From contig WLOZ01000018.1 in NCBI GenBank assembly GCA_009699025.1, forward strand, positions 1 to 13,749: a stretch of DNA of 13,749 nt. The letters run 5' to 3'. Positions 1 to 7,395 of this stretch are shown piece by piece. The position numbers and the translations under genes are program-made. Position 1 is the stretch's first letter; each line of letters begins with the position of its first letter. Below the pieces are notes generated by a model. The model saw only the letters and a list, made by a program, of their open reading frames with translations, made no database searches and had not been told where the DNA came from. The DNA is from Actinomycetota bacterium. Lineage in GTDB: Bacteria; Actinomycetota; Actinomycetes; S36-B12; CAIYMF01.

Positions 1-156
1 AACCCCCGCGTACGACGTGAACTGGGCTACCCAGGCCCGGTACCCATGCGTCAACCAGCCCTACCCGACGAAGCCGACGCCTACCTCGAAGACGGCATCC
101 TCGACGTCGTCATCGCCCGCGGCCCCATCTACCGCCCCACCCCCGAGGCGCAGTGA
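1..156 (+). CDS. C-terminal fragment of an unidentified protein, possibly gluconate 2-dehydrogenase subunit 3-like
   Basis: The window opens inside a plus-strand frame that ends at TGA 154-156, giving the last 51 residues of a protein whose start lies outside. The fragment contains RRELGYPGP near its start and ends LDVVIARGPIYRPTPEAQ. Codons are almost all C- or G-ending, as in the partial gene at the right edge. I cannot assign it firmly. The LGYPG motif recalls C-terminal parts of gluconate 2-dehydrogenase subunit 3 family proteins, and the right edge begins such a protein, so the left neighbour might be a second GMC plus small-subunit pair; this is recollection and inference. The stop overlaps the GTG start of the next gene by 4 bases (GTGA, 153-156), so it is cotranscribed and probably translationally coupled with the Ldh-family gene. 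Confidence 0.5.
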   Translation, partial: NPRVRRELGYPGPVPMRQPALPDEADAYLEDGILDVVIARGPIYRPTPEAQ

Positions 157-1247
157 GTACGGTCCCCGTTTCCGATGTCCTTGACTGGAGCAGGGCCGTG
201 CTGGTCGAGGCCGGGTTACAACCTGTCGATGCAGGGTGGGTGGCCGAGAGCCTGGTCTTCGCGGACCTTCGGGGAGTGAACACACACGGTGTGATGCGAC
301 TGCCTACCTACGTCGCACGCATTCGCGCGGGCGGCATCGCCAGGCGACATTCGATCACTGTTCAGGCTGACCTCGGGGCCCTCGTTCTGCTCGATGGTGG
401 AGCAGGTGCAGGCGCGAGCATCGGAGTGCACTCGGCGGATCTGGCGATCGAACGGGCCCGCACACACGGTATTGGCGCTGTGATCACCAAGAACGCGAAC
501 CACTTCGGTGCGTGCTCGTTCTACACGAACCGTATCGCCGACGCCGGAATGCTCGGCATCGTCGCGTGCAACACCGAGTCGGTCATGTGCGCTCCGTTTG
601 GTGGCGCTCCTGTGCTGGGCACTAACCCCATTGCGATCGCCGTGCCGATGTCAGCCTCGCAACGCCCGCAGGTCGATATGGCCACCACGACGACGAGCCA
701 GGGCCGACTACTGATCGCCGATCATGCAGGTGAGAGCATCCCGACGGGATGGGCGGTCGACGCGGGCGGGCAGCCCACGACCTCAGCGAGCGAAGGCCTT
801 CGCGGAGCGCTCCTGCCCGCAGGCGGTCCGAAGGGATTCGGACTTGCCTTCGCCGTCGATGCGCTCCTTGCATTGGCCGGCGCCAACGTGAGTACGAAGG
901 TGTACGCGCTGGGCGGCGATCCCTCCGAGGCACAGAGGCTCGGGCACCTTGCCATCGCCATCCGGGCAGACGGAGCCCAGTCACTCGACGACTACCGAAC
1001 CGAGATGAGTGGGCTCGTCGCTTCGATCCACGCAAGTTCCGTCGGGCTCGACGTCCCAGCGGCGCTGGCGCCAGGCGAGCCCGAACTAGCGCGAGAATCG
1101 ACGGCAGGCGGGCGCATTCCCCTCTCACCGCATGTCATCGCAGACCTCGCCTTACTCGCCTTGAGTTCAGGGGTCGCGATGCCGTCCTCGATGATCGATC
1201 TGAACCGTTCCACCACCACGCGCACATCTGGAGAGATGAGTACATGA
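153..1247 (+). CDS. Ldh family NAD(P)-dependent oxidoreductase (malate/L-lactate/2-oxoacid dehydrogenase type)
   Basis: A 364-residue member of the Ldh_2 family (relatives: YlbC/AllD ureidoglycolate dehydrogenase, YiaK/DlgD 2,3-diketogulonate reductase, ComC sulfolactate dehydrogenase). These soluble enzymes interconvert 2-hydroxy and 2-oxo acids using NAD(P)H. Family motifs occur in order: DLRGVNTHGVMR at residues 38-49 with the conserved catalytic-region H45, NANHFG at 114-119 with H117, GTNP at 156-159, and PAGGPKGFG around 222-230 with K227. Length is typical and no frame break is seen. The GTG start overlaps the upstream stop, and its own stop overlaps the next start (ATGA, 1244-1247), so it sits inside a coupled operon. 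Beside a sugar-acid dehydratase it probably reduces or oxidises a sugar-derived keto acid, but the substrate is unknown. Odd point: the usual SHG of the first motif is THG here. Confidence 0.85.
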   Translation: MSTVPVSDVLDWSRAVLVEAGLQPVDAGWVAESLVFADLRGVNTHGVMRLPTYVARIRAGGIARRHSITVQADLGALVLLDGGAGAGASIGVHSADLAIERARTHGIGAVITKNANHFGACSFYTNRIADAGMLGIVACNTESVMCAPFGGAPVLGTNPIAIAVPMSASQRPQVDMATTTTSQGRLLIADHAGESIPTGWAVDAGGQPTTSASEGLRGALLPAGGPKGFGLAFAVDALLALAGANVSTKVYALGGDPSEAQRLGHLAIAIRADGAQSLDDYRTEMSGLVASIHASSVGLDVPAALAPGEPELARESTAGGRIPLSPHVIADLALLALSSGVAMPSSMIDLNRSTTTRTSGEMST

Positions 1248-2332
1248 CAACAATCGCCTCGGTGCGCTCTGACTATTTCCTCGTACCACTCGAGGTTGTC
1301 CTGAGCGACAGCACCCACGGCAGCATTCCGCACTTCGAGTTGGTGACCGTCCGAATCGTTGATAGCGACGGCGTGGAAGGGGTCGGCTACACCTACGCCG
1401 TGAACTCGGGCGGGGCAGCGTTTAAGACGCTGATCGACAACTACCTTGCACCCGTAGTGCTCGGTGCCGACGTCGACGCGAGTGAGCGAATGTGGCAGGA
1501 CATGTGGTGGGCCGTGCACTACTCGGGTCGCGGCGGTCATGCAACGTCGGCGATCTCGGCAATCGACATCGCGATCTGGGACCTGCGGGCCAAGCGTGTG
1601 CACCAGCCGCTCTGGCGCTACTTCGGTGGCTTCGACCCGAAGGTGCCGGTGTATGCCGGAGGGATCGATCTCGACTTTCCGGTCGAACAGTTACTTGAGC
1701 AGTCGGACCGATTCCAAGCGGAAGGCTTCCGAGCCATCAAGATGAAGGTTGGCCGCGCAAGCTTGCGCGAGGACGTCGAACGGGTTCGCCGAATGCGCGA
1801 GCACCTCGGAGACGACTTCCCGCTCATGGTCGATGCCAACATGAAGTGGAGTGTCGACCAAGCGGTGCGCGCCGCGCAGGCGTTGGCCGAGTTCAACCTG
1901 GTCTGGATTGAGGAGCCGACCATCCCCGATGACGTGGCGGGCCATGTGCGCGTCGTGCGCGAAGGACGCACTCCCGTCGCCACCGGCGAGAACCTGCACA
2001 CGCTGTACGAGTTCAGCAACCTGATCGTCGCCGGTGGACTGACCTACCCAGAACCGGACGTCACCAACTGCGGCGGCATGACCGTGTTCCGCAAGATCGC
2101 GGCGGTCGCCGAGGCGCACAATCTTCCTGTCACTTCGCATGGCGTCCACGACCTCACCGTTCACCTGCTCGCGGCCGCCCCCAATCGAACCTTCATGGAG
2201 GCACACGGCTTCTCACTCGACCACTACATCGCTCACCCCATGTCCGTCGTCGACGGGTTCACCATGGCACCCGAGCGGCCTGGCCATGGCGTCGAGCTCG
2301 ACTGGTCGGGCCTCGAGAGGCATCGTTCGTGA
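1244..2332 (+). CDS. Mandelate racemase subgroup enolase-superfamily enzyme, probable sugar-acid dehydratase
   Basis: A 362-residue mandelate racemase/muconate lactonizing enzyme family protein. Reading it against mandelate racemase from memory, all catalytic residues are present at a constant offset of +2: K166-x-K168 (the KxK base), metal ligands D197, E223 and E249, the D272-H299 dyad, and E319. An intact KxK plus Asp-His dyad marks the mandelate racemase subgroup, which abstracts the alpha proton of a hydroxy acid in a Mg-dependent reaction; most members dehydrate sugar acids (galactonate, galactarate/talarate, rhamnonate). The GRGGHATSAISAIDIAIWDL stretch resembles talarate/galactarate dehydratases. 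A 2-keto-3-deoxy acid kinase and aldolase encoded at 7833-10107 fit a dehydratase better than a racemase. The ATG at 1244 is chosen because it overlaps the previous stop (ATGA) and begins at the family's normal N-terminus; the open frame upstream is the antisense-free shadow of the Ldh gene. Confidence 0.88.
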   Translation: MTTIASVRSDYFLVPLEVVLSDSTHGSIPHFELVTVRIVDSDGVEGVGYTYAVNSGGAAFKTLIDNYLAPVVLGADVDASERMWQDMWWAVHYSGRGGHATSAISAIDIAIWDLRAKRVHQPLWRYFGGFDPKVPVYAGGIDLDFPVEQLLEQSDRFQAEGFRAIKMKVGRASLREDVERVRRMREHLGDDFPLMVDANMKWSVDQAVRAAQALAEFNLVWIEEPTIPDDVAGHVRVVREGRTPVATGENLHTLYEFSNLIVAGGLTYPEPDVTNCGGMTVFRKIAAVAEAHNLPVTSHGVHDLTVHLLAAAPNRTFMEAHGFSLDHYIAHPMSVVDGFTMAPERPGHGVELDWSGLERHRS

Positions 2333-3012
2333 GCGTGGATCCCACACGCCGCCTCATCCTCTGGGACGTCGACGGAACCTTGGTGAGCAACGACGAAAGT
2401 GACGAGCGATTGTTCGTAGCGGCCACCGAGTCGGTCCTTGGCCCCCTGCCCGAGATTGTGCACCCGTATCGCCATGGCAAGACTGACCGTCAGCAGGTCA
2501 CCGAGTATCTCGAGGCGAATGGAGGGCATGCCGGCCAGGCCGACCAAGGGTCATCTCATCTCATCGACCATTCCGAGGTGCACTTCGCGGAGCCGGGTGA
2601 GCGAGTGGAACTGCCCGGCATTCAGGCGACGCTCGAGGCACTCGCCGCCGCGGGCCACGTCAACGCGATCCTCACGGGGAACAGCGAGGTACGGGCTCGG
2701 CTCAAGCTGCGATCAGCCGGCCTCTCGCCAGACCACTTCAACTGGTCGGCCAGCTTCTTCGGCGACGCTGTCGGCACCCGTGTTGACCTGACCCGAGCCG
2801 CCTCCCGCTACGCGGCCCAGCACGGCCTGGCCCCCGTGGTGATCGGTGACACCGCCGCGGACTCGCGGGCCGCCGAGGGCGCAGGGATCGACTTCATCGG
2901 CGTCGCCACCGGGGTGTACAGCGCCGCGGACCTGCGGTCAACCACGAACATCCTGGTAGTCGACGACCTCGAGGCCGGTGCTCGATCCGTGCTCGACGTC
3001 CTCGCCCGCTAG
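2329..3012 (+). CDS. HAD superfamily phosphatase (phosphoglycolate phosphatase-like)
   Basis: A 227-residue haloacid-dehalogenase-fold hydrolase, predicted to be a soluble Mg-dependent phosphomonoesterase acting through a phospho-aspartate. Motif I is DVDGTL with nucleophile D13 and acid/base D15; motif II is the T116 of ILTGNS; K126 is a plausible motif III lysine; motif IV is GDTAAD with D174 and D178. A helical cap (roughly residues 20-95) lies between motifs I and II, as in subfamily IA enzymes such as phosphoglycolate phosphatase. The GTG start overlaps the stop of the dehydratase gene by 4 bases (GTGA). In this operon it could dephosphorylate a sugar phosphate or a toxic side product, but nothing in the sequence identifies the substrate. 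Its TAG stop overlaps the stop of the convergent thioesterase gene through a shared CTAG. Confidence 0.82.
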   Translation: MSVDPTRRLILWDVDGTLVSNDESDERLFVAATESVLGPLPEIVHPYRHGKTDRQQVTEYLEANGGHAGQADQGSSHLIDHSEVHFAEPGERVELPGIQATLEALAAAGHVNAILTGNSEVRARLKLRSAGLSPDHFNWSASFFGDAVGTRVDLTRAASRYAAQHGLAPVVIGDTAADSRAAEGAGIDFIGVATGVYSAADLRSTTNILVVDDLEAGARSVLDVLAR

Positions 3013-3407
3013 GAGCCTAAGGCGGCGGCCTTCTCGGCCAGACGGGTGCCGAACTTGTCGAGCTCGATGATGAACCGCTCGTGAGTGCCGGCGACGATGT
3101 CATCGATCCCGTCGTTCGCCGTGATCTCAAACACGATCCGACGCCGGTCGACCTCCGTGACGGTGGCCGTGCAGGTCACTGTCTGTCCCAGCAGCGTGGC
3201 CGCGGTGTGGGCGATGTCGACACGGGTTCCAACGCTCGACTGCGTCTCCGGCAGGTGGGGTGCCAGCGCCTCGATGGCTGTCAGCTCGAGCAGCAGGACG
3301 AGGTTGGGCGTGGCGAAGATGCGATAGTCGCCGCGCTCCGTGCAGTCCTGGAGCTCGATCTGCTTGACCAGCGTGCCACTGGTCCCGACGGTGATGTCCT
3401 CAATCAT
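3009..3407 (-). CDS. FlK-like hotdog-fold acyl-CoA thioesterase
   Basis: A 132-residue single hotdog domain resembling fluoroacetyl-CoA thioesterase FlK. Compared from memory with FlK, the catalytic set is conserved at a constant offset of -9: T33 (FlK T42), E41 (E50), H67 (H76), G60 (G69) and R111 (R120), the last within GTHER. These residues hydrolyse a short acyl-CoA. The gating phenylalanine F36 of FlK, which confers fluoroacetate discrimination, falls on D27, so the natural substrate is probably another acyl-CoA. It is the last gene of the minus-strand operon, 18 bases after the cyclase gene, with a good ribosome site (AGAGGA) just before ATG 3405-3407. A role in releasing the product acid or clearing a dead-end CoA ester from the ligase/hydratase pathway is likely (inference). 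Confidence 0.82.
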   Translation of the reverse strand: MIEDITVGTSGTLVKQIELQDCTERGDYRIFATPNLVLLLELTAIEALAPHLPETQSSVGTRVDIAHTAATLLGQTVTCTATVTEVDRRRIVFEITANDGIDDIVAGTHERFIIELDKFGTRLAEKAAALGS

Positions 3408-3425
3408 GATGTCCTCTCGAGTGCT

Positions 3426-4343
3426 CTAGAAAACGGCCAGTGGATTAACCGGTGACCCGGTTCCCCCGGGAATGCGCAGGGGGGCCATGGTGAACAGGAA
3501 CTCCCAGCGGTCGAGGTCAGCGCACGCCACGGCGAGGTCCTCGAGCAGCATGTTGTCGATGAGTGGCATTCCCATCGCGTTGAGCGCAAGGGCGTGGATG
3601 GGCGATGAGATGCCGGCGACCGGGCTCGGCCGGGTGTCACTGTCACCGTCCGAGCCGAGCAGGGCGGTCGCACCGCGGCTGAGCACGAGCATGCTGTCCG
3701 GGCTGAGGCCGGCGCTGAAGTCGGAGGGGTCCCACGCACCGAGGGAGTCCTTTCGGGCTCGGGCTCCGGTGCGCACCAGGACGGCGTCGCCGGGCCGCAG
3801 GGCCAGCCCCTGGGCGCTGAGCGCCAACTCGAGGTCACTCGCTCCGATGGCCGTTCCGGGCTCGAGCCACGGCACTCTCCGAACTCGCGGGACGTCGATG
3901 AGGACGCCGCGTGTCACGACACCCTGCGCCAGCTGGGAGACAGCGCACACATCGGCACCTCGCTCGCCGACGTGCTCATCGGCCGCGTACCCGTTGTACA
4001 GGCGCCCGCGGAACACGCAGTGGCACAGGGCGTCCACGTGTGTCACCGACTTGCCGTGGAAGTCAGTACCCACGTAATCGGTGTTGACGCTCGGCTCGGT
4101 GTCTGCGGCGCTGGCGAACCCCGTCATGCGGTGCTCGACGGGGCGGGCGTTGTCAGGGCCGGGGTCGAGGTCGAGGTCGTGGCCGAGGCTGACCGCCCGG
4201 CCGGTGCGCACGAGTGACGCTGCAGCGACAACCGTCGCGCGCGAGATGTGGTGGAGCGTCCCGCGCTGATCATCGGGACCCCAGTAGCCCCAGGTGCTGA
4301 CGCGCTCGAAGAGCTCGTCGAAGGCCGACGACTCCACGGTCAC
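3426..4343 (-). CDS. Cyclase family / kynurenine formamidase-like metal-dependent hydrolase
   Basis: A 305-residue member of the cyclase family (KynB-like, PF04199 type). The diagnostic metal-binding pattern HGxxxTHxDxxxH is present with H96, H102, D104 and H108, and the typical C-terminal block with PIHALALNAMGMPLIDN and GGTGSPVNPLA follows. Members hydrolyse amides, lactones or imides, or act on polyketide-like substrates, with zinc or manganese; known relatives include arylformamidase and isatin hydrolase. No signal peptide is visible, so it is cytoplasmic. The GTG start (4341-4343) overlaps the stop of the MaoC gene by 4 bases (GTGA). Between a CoA ligase/hydratase module and a thioesterase it may open a ring or cleave an amide or ester in the pathway intermediate, but the specific substrate cannot be read from sequence. 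Confidence 0.83.
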   Translation of the reverse strand: MTVESSAFDELFERVSTWGYWGPDDQRGTLHHISRATVVAAASLVRTGRAVSLGHDLDLDPGPDNARPVEHRMTGFASAADTEPSVNTDYVGTDFHGKSVTHVDALCHCVFRGRLYNGYAADEHVGERGADVCAVSQLAQGVVTRGVLIDVPRVRRVPWLEPGTAIGASDLELALSAQGLALRPGDAVLVRTGARARKDSLGAWDPSDFSAGLSPDSMLVLSRGATALLGSDGDSDTRPSPVAGISSPIHALALNAMGMPLIDNMLLEDLAVACADLDRWEFLFTMAPLRIPGGTGSPVNPLAVF

Positions 4344-4768
4344 GGCATTCCGTCGATCACGAACATCACGAGCTCCGCCTCGCCCTCGAGGACAACGCTT
4401 CCGTCACCCTTCGAGACCGTGGTCGTGACGAACACTCGGCCCCGCTCCTCGTTCTTGCCCGTCACAACACAGTCGACGGTGATGTTGTCTCCGATGAGCA
4501 CCGGCCCCCGGAATCGCATGGTCTGTGACACATAGGCGCTGCCGACGCCGAGCAAATTTGCCAGCGTCGCGCCGATGTAACCCCCACACTGCATCCCGTA
4601 GGCGATGCGCCCTCCGAATCGCGTCGATGCCGCGAACTGCTCGTCGAGGTGAAGTGGGCCCCGGTCGCCGATGATGCCGGCGTACATGACCACGTCAGCC
4701 TCGGTGACGGTGCGCGTCCACACCTCGCGGTCCCCGACCTGGACTTGCTCGACCGTCACGTACTTCAT
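4340..4768 (-). CDS. MaoC-like (R)-specific enoyl-CoA hydratase
   Basis: A 142-residue hotdog-fold protein of the MaoC/PhaJ type. The hydratase motif is intact: YAGIIGDRGPLHLD, with the catalytic pair D35 and H40, followed by FGGRIAYGM. Such enzymes add water to an enoyl-CoA, or remove it from a 3-hydroxyacyl-CoA, with R stereochemistry, in the cytoplasm. The ATG at 4766-4768 (MKYVTVEQ) is chosen because it overlaps the TGA of the CoA ligase gene (ATGA). The frame stays open upstream to 4825, but that extension runs through the ligase C-terminus and is low-complexity, so I reject it. Direct coupling to the CoA ligase suggests it acts on the CoA ester that the ligase makes, or on one derived from it. 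Confidence 0.85.
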   Translation of the reverse strand: MKYVTVEQVQVGDREVWTRTVTEADVVMYAGIIGDRGPLHLDEQFAASTRFGGRIAYGMQCGGYIGATLANLLGVGSAYVSQTMRFRGPVLIGDNITVDCVVTGKNEERGRVFVTTTVSKGDGSVVLEGEAELVMFVIDGMP

Positions 4769-6396
4769 GACTGGGCTCCCGTGATGAGTTGTCGAAGGGA
4801 AACGCCGGCAGCGCGACGGTCCCATGTGTCGGGTGTCACGCCTTCATTGCGCAGGGCGACCTTTTGCGGCTTACCGTTCGGAGTCCTCGGCAACTGGTCG
4901 AGCACGCGCACGTAGCGCGGGACCATGAAGTGCGGCAGTCGACGCGCGAGGTCGACGATGAGTGCCTCCGGATCGAGCGTGAGGCCCGGCGAGGGGACCA
5001 CGCACAGCAACACGTCGTCATCCCCATCGAACTCGGAGGCGACGCCCACGGCCGCGCACTCGACCACGCCCGGACTGGCGAGGGCGGCGTACTCGATCTC
5101 GTAGGACGAGATGTTCTCCGCGCGGCGCCGGATTCGCTCCTTCAGCCGATCGACGAAGTAGACGTAACCATCATCGGCGATGTACGCCAGATCGCCCGTG
5201 TGGAACCACAAATTGCGCCACGCAGCGAGAGTCACCTCGGGCATGTGCAGATAGCCCTGCATCATCGTGAAGGGGCGACGAGGGCGAAGGACCATCTCGC
5301 CCGTGACACCTGTCGCCACCTCCTCGTCAGTGTCGGGGTCGACGATTCGTAGTTCGAAGTGTTCCCCACGTAAACGGCCACACGACCCGATGCGCAGAGG
5401 CTCGTCGAAGGGCTGCCAGATAGGAATAGTCACCTCGGTCATGCCCCACGTCTCGATCCCGCGGATGCCGAACCGCTCTTGGAATTCCAGCGCGATACCT
5501 GCGGGGAACGGCGAGGCCATGATGCGGGTGATGGGATTCTCTGCGTCGTCAGGCCGCACCGGTTGCTGATGCAGCATCTCGACGAGAGGACCATGCAGGA
5601 GGGCAATGGTGCAGTCGTTCTCGCGTGCCCGTGCGAGAAACTCGTCGACCTCGAACTGGGTGTCGAGAACAACTCGCCCAGCCACCATCATCGAACCCAT
5701 GATGCCGATGAACTTTCCGGCAACATGAAAGAGGGGGATGAAGCAGTAGAACGCGTCGTCCGCGGTCATCCGCGCGCCCTCGACGCCTAGTCGCGAGAAC
5801 AACCGGACCTGACCGTGCGGCATCATCACGCCTTTGGCGGGACCCGTGGTTCCCGAGGTGTAAATGACGGACGCGATGTCGTGCGGCGCAACGGGTCGGT
5901 CTGGTGCGTGGTCGCGCGCGCCCAGAATATCTTGGTAAGCAACAGTTCTGGTACCGGGAACAGTCGTGGTCACAGGCCCGTCATCGTCGCGGTAGACAAC
6001 GACGATCTCTAAGTGAGTGAGTGAGTCGCGGATCTCGATGACCCGAGGAACGAGCGCTTCCTCGATAAACATCACGCGGGCCTGCGAGTTCTGTAGCACG
6101 TGCTCAAGGCTGTGGCCGCGGTAGCCAGTGTTGATCGCAACCTCGACCGCTCCCGCCAGACTCGTGCCCAGCCACGTGGCGATCGATTCGGAGGAATTAC
6201 CCGCCATGATGACGACGCATTCGCCGTGAGAAACGTTCAGTGAGACAAGTCCATTGGCTACAGCGCAGGCAGAGCCATAGGCCTCCGCATACGTGACCGG
6301 CCGGCCACCAACCGAACGGAAGAACTCGCGCTCGCCGTCTTCGGCCGCGCGGGCTCGGAGGAGGTCGGGCAGCAGCGCGTCAAGCATGGCATCCAC
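4765..6396 (-). CDS. AMP-dependent acyl-CoA ligase (ANL superfamily, crotonobetaine/carnitine-CoA ligase-like)
   Basis: About 543 residues, full length for an ATP-dependent acid:CoA ligase. It activates a carboxylic acid to an acyl-adenylate and then an acyl-CoA. Visible ANL motifs: the P-loop YTSGTTGPAKG starting at Y179, the A5-type GIETWGMTE, the A7 motif FHTGDLAYI, the A8 hinge segment VDRLKERIRRRAENIS, and the A10 PNGKPQK with catalytic K509. One deviation: the usual glycine in the hinge GEN is alanine (A426). Start is uncertain: GTG 6394-6396 has GGGG about 7 bases upstream and follows the aldo/keto reductase stop by 16 bases, while ATG 6385-6387 is 3 codons further in. The longer frame reaching into the reductase gene is not credible. 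The substrate is unknown; CaiC-like enzymes take small or branched acids. It is coupled to the MaoC gene. Confidence 0.87.
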   Translation of the reverse strand: MDAMLDALLPDLLRARAAEDGEREFFRSVGGRPVTYAEAYGSACAVANGLVSLNVSHGECVVIMAGNSSESIATWLGTSLAGAVEVAINTGYRGHSLEHVLQNSQARVMFIEEALVPRVIEIRDSLTHLEIVVVYRDDDGPVTTTVPGTRTVAYQDILGARDHAPDRPVAPHDIASVIYTSGTTGPAKGVMMPHGQVRLFSRLGVEGARMTADDAFYCFIPLFHVAGKFIGIMGSMMVAGRVVLDTQFEVDEFLARARENDCTIALLHGPLVEMLHQQPVRPDDAENPITRIMASPFPAGIALEFQERFGIRGIETWGMTEVTIPIWQPFDEPLRIGSCGRLRGEHFELRIVDPDTDEEVATGVTGEMVLRPRRPFTMMQGYLHMPEVTLAAWRNLWFHTGDLAYIADDGYVYFVDRLKERIRRRAENISSYEIEYAALASPGVVECAAVGVASEFDGDDDVLLCVVPSPGLTLDPEALIVDLARRLPHFMVPRYVRVLDQLPRTPNGKPQKVALRNEGVTPDTWDRRAAGVSLRQLITGAQS

Positions 6397-6412
6397 GGTA
6401 TGAGGCCCCGAA

Positions 6413-7393
6413 TCAAATGTTGATAGCGGACATGTCGCTGTAGCGGTCACCGGCGGCGGAGCCCGGCGGCACGATGTCGTTGAGGCGGGCAAGATGCTCA
6501 TCGGTCAACTGCAGCGAGACCGCCGCACTATTGGCCTCGAGATTGCGGCGCTGCTTGGTTCCTGGGATAGGAACGATGTCGTCGCCCTGCGCGAGAACCC
6601 AGGCAAGAGCGAGTTGCGCAAGAGTGCAACCCAATTCCTGTGCGATCTCGCGGGATGCCTCAACCAGTGTGAGGTTGTGCTGCAGTGCCTCGCCCTGAAA
6701 ACGGGGCGATGTACGCCGCCAGTCATCTTTGGCTAGGTCGTCGACGCCCGTGATAGCGCCGGTGAGCAGGCCCCGACCCAGTGGACTGTAGGCGACGAAT
6801 CCGACACCGAGCTCGCGGCACACGGGAAGGATCTCGCCTTCGACGTCACGGCTCTGAAGGGAGTACTCACTCTGCACTGCAGTGATTGGGTACACGGCGT
6901 TAGCTTTGCGCAGGGTCGCGGCCGAGACCTCGGACAGGCCCAGATAGCGCACCTTGCCCGCCGTGACCAGTTCAGCCATGGCCCCGACCGTCTCCTCGAT
7001 CGGAGTGTTTGGGTCGACCCGGTGCTGCCAGTAGATGTCGATGCGGTCTGTTCCCAACCGCTGAAGGGAGAGATCACAGGATCGACGAACGTAGTCGGGG
7101 CTCCCGCTGACACCGAGGCCCGTCCCGTCAGATGAGCGCAGTATGCCGAACTTGGTCGAGTACACGATCTGGTCGCGGTGGGCGGCCAGCGCATGTGCCA
7201 CCAGTGCCTCGTTTGCGAACGGGCCGTAGACATCGGCCGTGTCAAAGAGGGTGACCCCCAGTTCCACAGCTCGCAGGAGCGTGGCTCGCGATTCGGCATC
7301 ATCGAAGTCGGTGCCGTAGGTGCCGGACATCGTCATGCAGCCAAGACCTAGGGATGAGACCTCGAGTTGGGCTCCGAGGCGACGGGTGCGCAC
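6413..7393 (-). CDS. Aldo/keto reductase
   Basis: A 326-residue (alpha/beta)8-barrel NADPH-dependent oxidoreductase. The catalytic tetrad is D51, Y56, K81 and H124, in the contexts [15 protein letters not shown] and IYWQHRVDP. The [13 protein letters not shown] segment near the C-terminus is the usual NADP phosphate-binding region. It closely resembles the YajO/AKR13-type reductases that reduce aldehydes and ketones, including sugar-derived ones. The start is GTG 7391-7393, only 2 bases after the stop of the NIPSNAP gene, so the two are cotranscribed. It is followed after 16 bases by the CoA ligase. In this operon it could interconvert a keto and hydroxy intermediate, or reduce a 3-keto sugar made by the GMC enzyme (inference). 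No anomalies are seen. Confidence 0.88.
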   Translation of the reverse strand: MRTRRLGAQLEVSSLGLGCMTMSGTYGTDFDDAESRATLLRAVELGVTLFDTADVYGPFANEALVAHALAAHRDQIVYSTKFGILRSSDGTGLGVSGSPDYVRRSCDLSLQRLGTDRIDIYWQHRVDPNTPIEETVGAMAELVTAGKVRYLGLSEVSAATLRKANAVYPITAVQSEYSLQSRDVEGEILPVCRELGVGFVAYSPLGRGLLTGAITGVDDLAKDDWRRTSPRFQGEALQHNLTLVEASREIAQELGCTLAQLALAWVLAQGDDIVPIPGTKQRRNLEANSAAVSLQLTDEHLARLNDIVPPGSAAGDRYSDMSAINI

Positions 7394-7395
7394 GT

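Noticed and set aside
622..1128. Antisense open frame opposite the Ldh gene
   Set aside because: Arginine- and proline-rich shadow frame of a high-G+C gene with no recognisable domain; the same holds for the long open frames opposite the dehydratase (1691-2206) and the GMC gene (12446-13324).
749..1243. In-frame 5' extension of the dehydratase gene, giving a 527-residue protein
   Set aside because: The extra 165 residues lie entirely within the well-supported Ldh gene in another frame and are arginine-rich, with no family resemblance. The ATG at 1244 overlaps the Ldh stop and starts at the normal N-terminus.
4769..4825. Longer N-terminus for the MaoC hydratase
   Set aside because: It would overlap the C-terminus of the CoA ligase by about 60 bases and adds low-complexity sequence; ATG 4766-4768 in the ATGA overlap is better.
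6397..6501. Longer N-terminus for the CoA ligase, reaching 6501
   Set aside because: It would run into the aldo/keto reductase coding region, and the extension has no similarity to ligase N-termini.
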